Position numbers and translations under genes: made by a program. A stretch of 64,000 nt of DNA. Origin: Streptomyces sp. NBC_01335 (GTDB lineage: Bacteria > Actinomycetota > Actinomycetes > Streptomycetales > Streptomycetaceae). The notes below the pieces were generated by a model. That model had not been told where the DNA came from, made no database searches, and saw only the letters and a program-made list of their open reading frames with translations. The DNA lies in NCBI RefSeq assembly GCF_035953295.1, contig NZ_CP108370.1, positions 3,873,001 to 3,937,000 of the forward strand, given 5' to 3'. The number at the start of each line of letters is the position of its first letter. Position 1 is the first letter of the stretch. This document shows, piece after piece, positions 9,137 to 17,878 of this stretch.

Positions 9137-9889
9137 ATGAACGTTTCCCGTATCGCCGTCGCGGGCGGCATCGCCGCGACCACCGTTCTGCTGCTCGCCG
9201 GTCCCGCCTCCGCGCACGTCAGCGTGCAGCCCCAGGGCGAGGCGGCCAAGGGCGGCTACGCCACCATCGACTTCAAGGTCCCCAACGAGCGCGACAACGC
9301 CTCGACGGTGAAGCTCGAAGTCAACTTCCCCACGGACCACCCGCTCTCCTCGGTCAGCCCGCAGGCCGTGCCGGGCTGGAAGATCGACGTCACCAAGGCC
9401 ACGCTCGCCAAGCCGCTCGACGTCCACGGCAAGAAGGTGACCGAGGCCGTCTCCAAGGTCACCTGGACCGCCGACGCCTCCGGCGCGATCAAGCCCGGGT
9501 ACTTCCAGCAGTTCCCGCTCTCGGTCGGCCAGCTCCCCGACGACACCGACCAGCTCGTCTTCAAGGCGCTCCAGACGTACAGCAACAAGGAGATCGTCCG
9601 CTGGATCGAGGAGACCCCGGCGAGCGGCGAGGAGCCCGAGAACCCGGCGCCGGTCCTGACCCTGACCGACGCCGCGGCGGACACCCACGGCGCCACCGCC
9701 TCCGACACCGCCTCCGCTTCCGCCGACGACAAGAGCACCGGTACCGGCGCGGCCGCCCACACCACCGAGGCCGCCGAGGACTCCGGCTCCGCGAGCGACA
9801 GCACCGCGCGGGTCCTGGGCGTGGTCGGCATCGTCATCGGCATCGCGGGCGTCGCGTTCGGCGTCCTCGCCCGCCGTCGTACCGTCTGA
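9137..9889 (+). CDS. ycnI: YcnI-family (DUF1775) exported copper-binding protein
   Basis: 250 aa. A signal peptide ends at ASA|HVSVQP (about residue 24), leaving His as the new N-terminus. In this family the amino-terminal His with a Trp forms a copper site on the outer face of the membrane. The DUF1775 domain spans about 25-165; a Ser/Thr/Asp-rich linker follows; a C-terminal membrane segment (LGVVGIVIGIAGVAFGVL) ends with RRRTV, anchoring it to the membrane. ATG 9137 directly precedes the signal peptide, with GGAG at 9122-9125; GTG 9125 would add four residues. It sits directly before sco and ecuC. Confidence 0.9.
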   Translation: MNVSRIAVAGGIAATTVLLLAGPASAHVSVQPQGEAAKGGYATIDFKVPNERDNASTVKLEVNFPTDHPLSSVSPQAVPGWKIDVTKATLAKPLDVHGKKVTEAVSKVTWTADASGAIKPGYFQQFPLSVGQLPDDTDQLVFKALQTYSNKEIVRWIEETPASGEEPENPAPVLTLTDAAADTHGATASDTASASADDKSTGTGAAAHTTEAAEDSGSASDSTARVLGVVGIVIGIAGVAFGVLARRRTV

Positions 9890-10018
9890 CCGACCAGCCC
9901 TGTTTCGAAAGTCCCGCCTGTCCGGCGTGCCGGGCCGGGCCGGGTGCACACGCGCCCGGCCCGGTCCCCGGAACGCCCCGGGCCACCCTCCGCACCACAG
10001 ACCAGGAACACAACCTTC

Positions 10019-10675
10019 ATGCGCACCAAGAAACTGGCGTCGGCCGTGGCATTCGCCGCGGCGGCGGCTCTGGCCCTGACCGCCTGCGGCTCGAACGACG
10101 ACTCCGCCGCCAAGCCGGTGGCCGACGTCTCCACGCCCACCACCACCAAGGCCGGCACCGTCCTCGACCAGCCGTTCACCAAGCCGGACCTCGTCCTGAC
10201 GGACACCCACGGCAAGACGTACGACCTCCGCAAGGAGACCAAGGGCAAGCCGACGCTCATCTACTACGGCTACACCAACTGCCCCGACGTCTGCCCGCTG
10301 ACCATGAGCAACATCGCGCTCGCCAAGCGCGCGCTGCCCGCCGCCGAGCAGGCCGAGCTCAAGGTCGTCTTCATCACCACCGACCCCGAGCGCGACACCC
10401 CGGCCTCGCTGGGCGCCTGGCTCAAGGCCCAGGACCCCGACTTCATCGGCCTCACCGGCGACTTCAAGACCATCCAGGCGGGCGCCCGGTCGATGGGCAT
10501 CGGCATCGACCCGGCGACGACGGAGAAGGACGGCACCGTCGTCTCCATGCACGGCGCCCAGGTCATGGCGTTCTCCCCGAAGACCGACGCCGGGTACGTC
10601 ATCTACAGCGAGGACACCACCGCCGACGACTACACCGCGGACCTCCCCAAGCTCATCGAGGGGGCGAACCCGTGA
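10019..10675 (+). CDS. sco: Sco1/SenC-family copper metallochaperone (lipoprotein)
   Basis: 218-aa lipoprotein, lipobox LTAC with Cys23. The thioredoxin-like fold carries the Sco copper site: Cys88-Pro-Asp-Val-Cys92 (YTNCPDVCP) and the distal His178 (SMHGAQVM). Sco proteins deliver Cu to the CuA site of cytochrome oxidase; in Streptomyces the orthologue also matters for copper-dependent morphological development. It is followed by ecuC with a four-base overlap (stop TGA inside GTGA at 10672-10675), so the two are translationally coupled, which fits their known partnership. Confidence 0.93.
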   Translation: MRTKKLASAVAFAAAAALALTACGSNDDSAAKPVADVSTPTTTKAGTVLDQPFTKPDLVLTDTHGKTYDLRKETKGKPTLIYYGYTNCPDVCPLTMSNIALAKRALPAAEQAELKVVFITTDPERDTPASLGAWLKAQDPDFIGLTGDFKTIQAGARSMGIGIDPATTEKDGTVVSMHGAQVMAFSPKTDAGYVIYSEDTTADDYTADLPKLIEGANP

Positions 10676-11118
10676 CAGGCCGTGCGGCCCTCGCCGGCGG
10701 ACTGGCCCTCGTCACGGGTCTGACCCTCGCCGGGTGCTCCGCCGGAAGCTCCCCCGAACTGAAGGTCGTCGGGGCGTTCATGCCGCAGCCCGTCAGTGAC
10801 ATCGCGGCGGCGTTCCTCGTCGTGGAGAACAAGGGCGGGGCCACCGACCGGCTGACCTCCGTGACCAGCCCGATCTCCGACCACGTCACGATCCACGAGA
10901 CCGAGGGACAGACCATGCGGATGGTCTCGTCCTTCGAGGTACCCGCGCGCGGCGAGCTGGACCTCGAACGCGGCGGCAGCCACATCATGTTCAGCGAACT
11001 CAAGCGGCAGCCGAAGCGGGGGCAGAAAATCTCCGTGGAACTGCACTTCGAGAAGACCGGCCCGATCACGGTCGAGCTTCCCGTCGAGGAGACGACCTAC
11101 AACCCGGCGAAGCAGTGA
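10672..11118 (+). CDS. ecuC: PCu(A)C-type extracytoplasmic copper chaperone (ECuC)
   Basis: 148-aa lipoprotein with lipobox LAGC (Cys22). The PCuAC copper motif H-x(n)-M-x(n)-H-x-M is seen as HETEGQTM followed later by SHIM. It binds Cu(I) and passes it to Sco or to secreted cuproenzymes at the outer face of the membrane. GTG 10672 overlaps the sco stop codon; there is no independent ribosome-binding site, consistent with coupling. The next gene copCD starts 15 bp downstream, extending the operon. Confidence 0.92.
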   Translation: MTGRAALAGGLALVTGLTLAGCSAGSSPELKVVGAFMPQPVSDIAAAFLVVENKGGATDRLTSVTSPISDHVTIHETEGQTMRMVSSFEVPARGELDLERGGSHIMFSELKRQPKRGQKISVELHFEKTGPITVELPVEETTYNPAKQ

Positions 11119-11132
11119 GGGACTGATCCACC

Positions 11133-13205
11133 ATGACAGCCACCGCCCCGCGCGCAGGTCGTGTCCGGCCTTTCCCGACAGGCCGGCCACTCACCGCGTC
11201 CGCGCTCCTCGCCACGCTGATCGGCCTGCTCCTCGGCCTGATGCTGGCCGGCGCGTCCCCCGCGTCCGCGCACGCCGCCCTCACGGGCAGCGACCCGCAG
11301 GACGGGGCGGTGGTCGACGCCGCACCCCGCGACGTCACCCTCTCCTTCTCCGAGTCCGTCTCGCTGAGCGACGACGCGATCCGGGTGCTCGACCCGTCCG
11401 GCAAGCGGGCCGACACCGGAGGGCCCCGCGCGGTGGGCGACGGCAAGGCCGCCCGGTACGCCGTCACCCTCCACACCGGGCTCCCCGACGGCACCTACAC
11501 GGTGGCCTGGCAGGCGGTCTCCGCCGACAGCCACCCGGTCTCGGGCGCCTTCACCTTCTCCATCGGCGCACCGTCCACCACCACCGTCGCGCTGCCCGCC
11601 CAGGCAGCGGGCGGCGGACTGGTGGGCACGCTCTACGGCATCGCGCGCTACGCCGCGTACGCCGGTTTCATCCTGCTCGCGGGCGGCTCCGCGTTCGTCC
11701 TCGGGTGCTGGCGGGGCGGCGCATCGGCCCGCCCGCTGCAACGGCTCGTGCTCGCCGGCTGGCTCACCCTCACCGCCTCCACCCTGGTGATGCTGGTGCT
11801 GCGGTACCCGTACACCGGCAGCGGCAAGCTCTCCGACGCCTTCGACCTCTCCGGCCTCCAGGCGTCGCTGGACACCAAGCCGGGCGCCGCGCTGGTCTCC
11901 CGGCTGCTCCTGCTGGGCGCCTCCGCGCTCTTCGTCGCCGTGCTGTTCGGTACGTACCCCCGGCGCGAGGACGAGAAGGAGCACAAGGACCTCACCTTCG
12001 GCCTGGCGCTCGGCGGTGCGGTCGTCGCCACCGGCATCGCGGGCACCTGGTCGCTCGCCGAACACGCCTCCGTCGGTCTCCAGGCGGGCATCGCCATGCC
12101 GGTCGACATGGCCCATCTGCTGGCGGTCGCGACCTGGCTGGGCGGTCTGGCGGCCCTGCTGACCGCCCTGTACCGCGTTCCGGAGCTGCCCGCCGCCGCG
12201 GTACGCCGGTTCTCCCGGACGGCGTTCTGCAGCGTGGTGGTGCTCGCCGCGACGGGGCTCTACCAGTCCTGGCGCCAGGTCGGCTCCTGGTCGGCGCTGA
12301 CCGGGACCGCCTACGGCCGGCTGCTGCTGGTCAAGGTCGGGCTGGTCGCGGTCCTCGTGGGCGTCGCCTGGATCTCCCGGCGCTGGACGGGCCGACTGAC
12401 GGGCGGGGAGCCGGTGGCGGTACCGGAGCAGGCGGTGGTGGAGCAGGCGGTGGTGGTGGAGCAGAAGGTGCCGGATCAGGCGGCGCCTGCGGAGGCGGAG
12501 GCCGGCCTGGTGCCGGTCGCGGCCGCCGGACCGGCCGCCGGTACGGACACCGTCGCGGCTCCTGCCACGGGTTCCGTCACCGACCCGGTCACGGAACCCG
12601 TCAACGACCCCGCCGCGGACCCCGGCACCGACCCCGAGCGTGCCGCCCAACTCGCCCGCCAGCGGGCCGCGCTGACGGCGACGAAGGTGCGGAAGGCCCG
12701 CGACGCCCACCCCGGCCGCTCCGGGCTGCGCCGCTCGGTCCTCGTCGAGACCGGCATCGCCGTCGTTCTGCTGGCCGTCACCACCATCCTCTCCTCGACC
12801 GAACCGGGCCGTACGGAGGAGGAGGCGGCGCGCACCAACACCGTCGCCGCCCCGGCCGTCGCCCAGCCGGTCACCGTGAGCCTGCCCTTCGACACCGGCG
12901 GCCTCAACGGCAAGGGCACGGTCCAGCTGGACATGGACCCCGGCCGGACCGGCGCCAACGACCTGCACCTGTGGATAGAGGACGGCAAGGGCACGGCGCT
13001 GGACGTACCCGAGGTACGGATCGCGCTGACGCTGGAAGCGAAGGACATCGGCCCCCTGCCGGTCGTCCCCGACCGGCTCGCCGAGGGCCACTGGGCCGCG
13101 AGCGGCGTACAGATTCCGATGGCGGGCGAGTGGAAGCTCGCGGTCACCGTCCGCACCTCGGACATCGACGAGACCACCGTCACCAAGAACGTGAAGATCG
13201 GCTGA
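11133..13205 (+). CDS. copCD: CopC-CopD fusion copper transport protein with extra C-terminal domain
   Basis: 690 aa. A signal peptide ends at ASPASA|HAALTG, so the CopC beta-barrel (47-about 145) starts with a His, as in copper-binding CopC; the second His is in DSHPVSG. A CopD membrane domain follows (about 165-430, roughly eight hydrophobic segments, His in EHASVG and DMAHLL). Then comes a long Ala/Val/Pro/Glu-rich linker (430-510), one more membrane segment (about 535-555), and a C-terminal soluble beta-rich domain (about 570-690), probably outside the cell. CopCD proteins import or relay copper. The third domain is commonly seen in actinobacterial versions; its role is unknown. Confidence 0.9.
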   Translation: MTATAPRAGRVRPFPTGRPLTASALLATLIGLLLGLMLAGASPASAHAALTGSDPQDGAVVDAAPRDVTLSFSESVSLSDDAIRVLDPSGKRADTGGPRAVGDGKAARYAVTLHTGLPDGTYTVAWQAVSADSHPVSGAFTFSIGAPSTTTVALPAQAAGGGLVGTLYGIARYAAYAGFILLAGGSAFVLGCWRGGASARPLQRLVLAGWLTLTASTLVMLVLRYPYTGSGKLSDAFDLSGLQASLDTKPGAALVSRLLLLGASALFVAVLFGTYPRREDEKEHKDLTFGLALGGAVVATGIAGTWSLAEHASVGLQAGIAMPVDMAHLLAVATWLGGLAALLTALYRVPELPAAAVRRFSRTAFCSVVVLAATGLYQSWRQVGSWSALTGTAYGRLLLVKVGLVAVLVGVAWISRRWTGRLTGGEPVAVPEQAVVEQAVVVEQKVPDQAAPAEAEAGLVPVAAAGPAAGTDTVAAPATGSVTDPVTEPVNDPAADPGTDPERAAQLARQRAALTATKVRKARDAHPGRSGLRRSVLVETGIAVVLLAVTTILSSTEPGRTEEEAARTNTVAAPAVAQPVTVSLPFDTGGLNGKGTVQLDMDPGRTGANDLHLWIEDGKGTALDVPEVRIALTLEAKDIGPLPVVPDRLAEGHWAASGVQIPMAGEWKLAVTVRTSDIDETTVTKNVKIG

Positions 13206-13210
13206 CCTGC

Positions 13211-14560
13211 GTGAGCAAGCGGAACACGAACGTGCGGAGCCCCCGGGAGCGTGCCGGGACGGCCACCGAGGGCGCCGACCCGGGCGCTGCCCCCGGCGGA
13301 GTATCCCGGCGGAAGCTGCTCGGGAGCGCCGGGGCGGCCGGTGCCGCCGGTCTGGTGCTCGGCGCGGCGGGAGGTGCCACCGGGTACGCCGCGACGCGTC
13401 CCGAGGCGCCCGCGGCGCTCGCCTCGATCGGCTCGACCGAGGCGATGTTTCACGGGAAACATCAACCGGGGATCACCACTCCGCTTCAGGCCAGTGGGCA
13501 TCTCGTCGCCTTCGACCTCGCGGCGGGCGCCGGACGCACCGAGGCGGCCGCACTGATGCGGCGCTGGTCGGTGCTGGCCGAGGAGCTGATGGCGGGCCGC
13601 GCCGCCGGGGCCGGAGGGCCGGGCGGTTCCGGCGGCGACTCCGGGATCGCGCTGGACGCCGGGCCGTCCTCGCTGACGCTCACCTTCGGCTTCGGCCGGA
13701 CCTTCTTCGACCGGACCGGGCTGGAGGAGCGTCGGCCCGCCGGGCTCGACCCGCTGCCCGCGTTCTCCTCCGACCACCTCGACTCCGGGCGGTCGAACGG
13801 CGACCTCTGGGTGCAGATCGGCGCCGACGACGCGCTCGTGGCCTTTCACGCGCTCCGCGCGGTCCAGCGGGCCGCCGGGTCGGCCGCACGGGTGCGCTGG
13901 CAGATGAACGGCTTCAACCGCACGCCGGGCGCGACCGCGCGCCCCATGACGGCCCGCAACCTGATGGGCCAGCTGGACGGGACCAACAACCCCAAGCCCG
14001 CCGACGCCGACTTCGACACCCGGATCTTCGTGCCCGCGCCCGCCGCCTCCGCCGCTGCCGACCCGACGCAGGACTGGCTCGCGGGCGGCTCGTACGCGGT
14101 CGTCCGCCGCATCCGGATGCTGCTGGACGACTGGGAGAAGCTCTCCGCCGGCCACCAGGAGCGGGTCATCGGCCGGCGCAAGGACACGGGTGCCCCACTC
14201 AGCGGCGGCGACGAGACCACCGCGATGGACCTGGACAAGCTCGGTGCGGACGGCAATCCGGTGATCCCGTCCAACGCCCACGCCCGGATCTCCTCGCCCG
14301 GGAAGAACGGCGGGGCGGCGATGCTGCGGCGCCCGTTCTCGTACCACGACGGCATCGACCCGGACGGGACACCGGACGCGGGGCTGCTCTTCGTGTGCTG
14401 GCAGGCGGACCCGTTCCGGGGCTTCGTGCCGGTGCAGCGCAAGCTCGACCGGGGGGACGCGCTCTCGCCGTTCATCCGGCACGAGGCGAGCGGGGTCTTC
14501 GCGGTGCCCGGGGGCGCCGCGAAGGGGGAGTACGTGGGGCAGCGGCTGCTGGAGTCCTGA
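13211..14560 (+). CDS. dtpA: Tat-exported dye-decolourising (DyP-type) haem peroxidase
   Basis: 449 aa. A twin-arginine signal (SRRKLLG, Arg33-Arg34, then an Ala/Gly-rich core) marks export of the folded haem protein. The DyP/EfeB fold is identified by the G-x-x-D-G motif Gly253-Gln-Leu-Asp256-Gly257 with the distal catalytic Asp, a candidate proximal haem ligand His357 (NAHARISSP) and the Arg-rich LRRPFSYHDG. In Streptomyces the orthologue lies in this same copper operon and is linked to maturation of the copper radical oxidase GlxA. GTG 13211 begins five bases after the copCD stop. A parS-like sequence with one mismatch lies within the coding region at 13447-13460. Confidence 0.9.
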   Translation: MSKRNTNVRSPRERAGTATEGADPGAAPGGVSRRKLLGSAGAAGAAGLVLGAAGGATGYAATRPEAPAALASIGSTEAMFHGKHQPGITTPLQASGHLVAFDLAAGAGRTEAAALMRRWSVLAEELMAGRAAGAGGPGGSGGDSGIALDAGPSSLTLTFGFGRTFFDRTGLEERRPAGLDPLPAFSSDHLDSGRSNGDLWVQIGADDALVAFHALRAVQRAAGSAARVRWQMNGFNRTPGATARPMTARNLMGQLDGTNNPKPADADFDTRIFVPAPAASAAADPTQDWLAGGSYAVVRRIRMLLDDWEKLSAGHQERVIGRRKDTGAPLSGGDETTAMDLDKLGADGNPVIPSNAHARISSPGKNGGAAMLRRPFSYHDGIDPDGTPDAGLLFVCWQADPFRGFVPVQRKLDRGDALSPFIRHEASGVFAVPGGAAKGEYVGQRLLES

Positions 14561-14564
14561 CCGC

Positions 14565-14730
14565 TAGGGCGTGTCTGACCATGCGCGTCGGATCAGCGGG
14601 CGGTGTCCGGTGCGGTGCGTCGCAAGGCGGAGGACCGCCCGCGTACGGGATGTACTCGGGCGGTCCGACAACGCCGCGAGGTGCCGTGCCGGGCGCCGAC
14701 CGCCCGACGGGAATGGTCAGACACGGCCTA
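14565..14730. repeat. MITE-like element with 18-bp terminal inverted repeats
   Basis: Ends 14565-14582 (TAGGGCGTGTCTGACCAT) and 14713-14730 are inverted repeats matching at 17 of 18 positions. The interior holds a 10-bp hairpin (14632-14641 with 14657-14666). No transposase is encoded. The TAGGGCGTGTCTGAC end is familiar to me from repeated intergenic elements of Streptomyces genomes; copy number in this strain cannot be seen here. Confidence 0.75.
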
Positions 14731-14801
14731 GCCCGGCCCGGACTTTACGCCGGACCGCCCCGGCCGGGGCGGGGCGGTCCGGCGTAAAGTCCGGGCCGGG
14801 C
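14731..14801. terminator. Perfect 32-bp-arm hairpin
   Basis: Arms 14731-14762 and 14770-14801 are exact inverted repeats with a 7-nt loop. It begins on the base after the MITE-like element and lies downstream of dtpA. It is well able to terminate the copper operon before pheA, although it lacks a T-tract. Confidence 0.8.
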
Positions 14802-14904
14802 GGGCGGGGGTCCGGGGCGGGGTCCGGCCAGGTGGGCGGACCGGCGGGGGGAGGTCCGGACGAACCCTCCCGGAGGCGGTCCCGGCAGCCCTTAGAGTGA
14901 CCGT

Positions 14905-15840
14905 ATGTCCGCCACGCGTTACGCCTATCTCGGCCCCGAGGGCACCTTCACCGAGGTGGCGCTCCGTACGCTCCCGGAAGCCGCCACCCGCGAACTCGCC
15001 CCCATGGTCTCCGTACCGGCGGCGCTGGACGCGGTACGGAACGGGGAGGCCGCCGCCGCCCTCGTACCGATCGAGAACTCGGTCGAGGGCGGGATCACCG
15101 CGACCCTCGACGAGCTGGCGGTGGGCGCGCCGCTGATGATCTACCGCGAGGTGCTGCTCTCCATCTCGTTCGCGCTGCTGGTGCGGCCCGGGACCCGGCT
15201 GGAGGACATCAAGTCCGTCACCGCGCACCCGGCCGCGCAGCCGCAGGTACGCAACTGGCTGGCCGCCCACCTCCCGCAGGCCGTGTGGGAGTCGGCCGCG
15301 TCCAACGCGGACGGTGCCCGGCTGGTCCGGGACGGTCGGTACGACGCCGCCTTCGCCGGGGAGTTCGCGGCGGCGACCTACGGGCTCGTACCGCTCGCCA
15401 CCGAGATCCACGACGCGGTGAACGCCCAGACCCGCTTCGTCCTCGTCGGCCGCCCGGCCCGGCCCGCCGCGCCGACCGGTGCCGACAAGACCTCCGTGGT
15501 GCTCTGGCTGGGCGAGGACCGTCCGGGCGCCCTGCTCGAACTGCTCCAGGAGTTCGCGGTGCGCGGGGTGAACCTGATGCTGATCCAGTCCCGCCCGACC
15601 GGCAAGGGCATCGGCGACTACTGCTTCGCGGTGGACGCGGAGGGACACATCTCGGACCGGCGGGTGGGCGAGGCGCTGATGGGCCTGAAGCGCATCTGCC
15701 CGAATCTGCGTTTCCTCGGCTCCTACCCCCGGGCCGGAGTGGGCCCGAAGGACGTGGCCCCACTGCGCGTGGGCACCTCGGACCCGGACTTCGCCGCCGC
15801 CTCGGACTGGCTGGCCCGCAGCCAGGACGGGCGCGTCTGA
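14905..15840 (+). CDS. pheA: Prephenate dehydratase
   Basis: 311 aa. Converts prephenate to phenylpyruvate in phenylalanine synthesis. Monofunctional enzyme with a periplasmic-binding-like catalytic domain (1-about 190, with the diagnostic NAQTRFVLVG) and an ACT domain (about 200-280) for feedback control by phenylalanine. In the ACT domain the GALL motif is present (DRPGALLELL), while the usual ESRP motif reads QSRP, which could alter phenylalanine sensing. Start ATG 14905 gives the usual N-terminus (RYAYLGPEGTFTE); the upstream ribosome-binding site is weak. Confidence 0.95.
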   Translation: MSATRYAYLGPEGTFTEVALRTLPEAATRELAPMVSVPAALDAVRNGEAAAALVPIENSVEGGITATLDELAVGAPLMIYREVLLSISFALLVRPGTRLEDIKSVTAHPAAQPQVRNWLAAHLPQAVWESAASNADGARLVRDGRYDAAFAGEFAAATYGLVPLATEIHDAVNAQTRFVLVGRPARPAAPTGADKTSVVLWLGEDRPGALLELLQEFAVRGVNLMLIQSRPTGKGIGDYCFAVDAEGHISDRRVGEALMGLKRICPNLRFLGSYPRAGVGPKDVAPLRVGTSDPDFAAASDWLARSQDGRV

Positions 15841-15898
15841 CGGGCGGAGCGTCGAGCGCGCCCTGCACATCTGCGCGGGCGCATCCACCGATGGTCGT

Positions 15899-16237
15899 TT
15901 ACCCACAGAGTTATCCACAGGGTGCCGGTCGAACCTGGGGACAAGTCGACACCAGCGTTCGACATCATCGACAAATCACCCCAGGTGATCTCATGGGGTC
16001 GTGAAGCCTCCCAGGGCTCCCCATGATCCTCATCTAGCCCGTTCAGCCCAATTACCTTGATCAACGACACAGAATGACGAATTACCACTCGAATGAGTGC
16101 CAGAAAGGCGGTTTGAACGATGAATCCATGAGCCCAAGGCCCACCAGGCCCCCTCCTCGATGGCCGGCCTCGCGCATCCACAGTTTTTCCACACAGCCTG
16201 TGGATAACTAATCCAAACTGGCCCGACCTGTGGACAA
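15899..16237. other. DnaA-box cluster
   Basis: Three perfect 9-mers: TTATCCACA at 15911-15919, its complement TGTGGATAA at 16199-16207, and TGTGGACAA at 16229-16237. One-mismatch boxes lie at 15899-15907 (TTACCCACA), 15936-15944 and 16185-16193 (TTTTCCACA). Flanks are AT-rich. Boxes of this form bind the initiator DnaA; Streptomyces oriC itself has many, but dnaA and dnaN are not in this window. Confidence 0.75.
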
Positions 16238-16540
16238 CCCCGAGTGGAGCCCTTCCTCAACTCCCTGACAGGGCAGGGTCATACGTCAAGGATGGAGCGG
16301 CTTTCTGCCCGATTCAGGGCAATGGGCCCACCTCGATTGACGCGCCCCCGGGCTCTCCCGCTCCTCGCCCCCTTCGCTTGCGCACGCCCCAGGATCTCTC
16401 CGCGGATTTCCGCCGCACCCGCGTTCGCCCCCGGGCGAATACCGGCGGACGCGCCTCCCGCCCGCCGTTCGCCTCCCGCTCCGCCTCCCTCGCGGAATCC
16501 GGGATTCCCACCAGAGATACCATTCACGGCAATTCGGGCA

Positions 16541-16560
16541 TAGTGACACGCTTGTCACTA
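16541..16560. promoter_or_regulatory. Perfect inverted repeat upstream of serS
   Basis: TAGTGACA and TGTCACTA form perfect 8-bp arms around a 4-nt spacer, 40 bp before the serS start. A second smaller repeat, CCCACC-(8)-GGTGGG, occupies 16581-16600 right up to the GTG. The first has the geometry of a dimeric repressor or activator site; the regulator is unknown. Confidence 0.55.
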
Positions 16561-16600
16561 TCGATTCGAGTAGCCGAAGTCCCACCGGTAGCCTGGTGGG

Positions 16601-17878
16601 GTGATTGACCTTCGCCTGCTCCGTGAGGACCCCGACCGTGTTCGCGCCTCCCAGCGCGCCCGTGGAGAGGACGTCGCGCTCGTCGACGCCCTGCTCTCCG
16701 CCGACGAGCTGCGCAGGTCGTCCGGCGTCCGCTTCGACGAACTCCGCTCCGAGCAGAAGTCGCTCGGCAAGCTGATCCCCAAGGCCACGCCCGAGGAGCG
16801 GACGGAGCTGCTCAAGCGCGCCGACCAGCTCAAGGCCGACGTCCGTGCCGCCGACGCCGCGCAGAACGAGGCGGACGCGGAGGCCAAGCGCCTGCTGCTG
16901 CAGCTCGGCAACATCGTCCAGGAGGACGTGCCGGTCGGCGGCGAGGAGGACTTCGTCGTCCTGGAGACGCACGGCACCATCCGCGACTTCGGCGCCGAGG
17001 GCTTCGAGCCCAAGGACCACCTGGAGCTCGGCGAGGCGCTCGGCGCCATCGACATGGAGCGCGGTGCCAAGGTCTCCGGTTCGCGCTTCTACTACCTGAC
17101 GGGCATCGGCGCCCTGCTGGAGCTCGCTCTCGTCAACGCGGCCATCGCGCAGGCGACCGAGGCCGGTTTCATCCCCATGCTCACCCCCGCGCTGGTCCGC
17201 CCGCGTGCCATGGAGGGCACCGGCTTCCTCGGCCAGGCCGCCGAGAACGTCTACCACCTGGAGAAGGACGACTTCTACCTGGTCGGCACCTCCGAGGTCC
17301 CCCTCGCCGCGTACCACATGGACGAGATCATCGACGCCGACAAGCTGCCCCTGCGGTACGCCGGCTTCTCGCCCTGCTTCCGCCGCGAGGCCGGTACGTA
17401 CGGCAAGGACACCCGCGGCATCTTCCGCGTCCACCAGTTCGACAAGGTCGAGATGTTCTCGTACGTCGACCCCGCCGACGCCGAGGCCGAGCACCGCCGG
17501 CTGCTGGAGTGGGAGAAGCAGTGGCTGACCGGCCTGGAGCTGCCCTTCCAGGTGATCGACGTCGCCACCGGTGACCTCGGGGCCTCGGCCTCGCGGAAGT
17601 TCGACTGCGAGGCGTGGATCCCCACCCAGGGCAAGTACCGCGAGCTGACCTCCGCCTCCAACTGCGACAGCTTCCAGGCCCGCCGCCTGTCGGTGCGCAT
17701 GCGGGACGGCAAGAAGGTCCAGCCGCTGGCCACCCTGAACGGCACGCTCTGCGCCGTACCGCGCACGATCGTGGCGATCCTGGAGAACCACCAGCTCGCG
17801 GACGGTTCCGTGCGCGTGCCCGAGATGCTCCGTCCGTACCTCGGCGGGCGCGAGGTCCTGGAGCCGGTCGCCAAGTGA
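16601..17878 (+). CDS. serS: Seryl-tRNA synthetase
   Basis: 425 aa, normal length. Charges tRNA-Ser and tRNA-Sec-type acceptors with serine. An N-terminal long coiled-coil arm (about 25-105, Glu/Lys/Ala-rich) is followed by the class II catalytic core with motif 2 ([18 protein letters not shown]) and motif 3 near the C-terminus ([17 protein letters not shown]). GTG 16601 is used; no good Shine-Dalgarno lies before it, and the preceding bases form a small inverted repeat, so a short or absent leader is possible. Its stop overlaps the GTG of the HAD gene. Confidence 0.97.
   Translation: MIDLRLLREDPDRVRASQRARGEDVALVDALLSADELRRSSGVRFDELRSEQKSLGKLIPKATPEERTELLKRADQLKADVRAADAAQNEADAEAKRLLLQLGNIVQEDVPVGGEEDFVVLETHGTIRDFGAEGFEPKDHLELGEALGAIDMERGAKVSGSRFYYLTGIGALLELALVNAAIAQATEAGFIPMLTPALVRPRAMEGTGFLGQAAENVYHLEKDDFYLVGTSEVPLAAYHMDEIIDADKLPLRYAGFSPCFRREAGTYGKDTRGIFRVHQFDKVEMFSYVDPADAEAEHRRLLEWEKQWLTGLELPFQVIDVATGDLGASASRKFDCEAWIPTQGKYRELTSASNCDSFQARRLSVRMRDGKKVQPLATLNGTLCAVPRTIVAILENHQLADGSVRVPEMLRPYLGGREVLEPVAK

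Larger units (their letters stand above)
15841..16600. other. 760-bp intergenic region with DnaA-box cluster and serS operator candidates
   Basis: The stretch 15890-16240 is much richer in A/T than the rest of the window and contains the DnaA boxes listed separately. From 16260 to 16500 it returns to GC-rich sequence with no feature I can name. The last 60 bases hold two inverted repeats just before serS. No open frame here looks real. Confidence 0.6.

Noticed and set aside
7255..9249. 664-residue frame joining the HATPase gene to upstream sequence
   Set aside because: The part upstream of 7812 is antisense to the membrane-protein gene; the ribosome-binding site supports ATG 7812.
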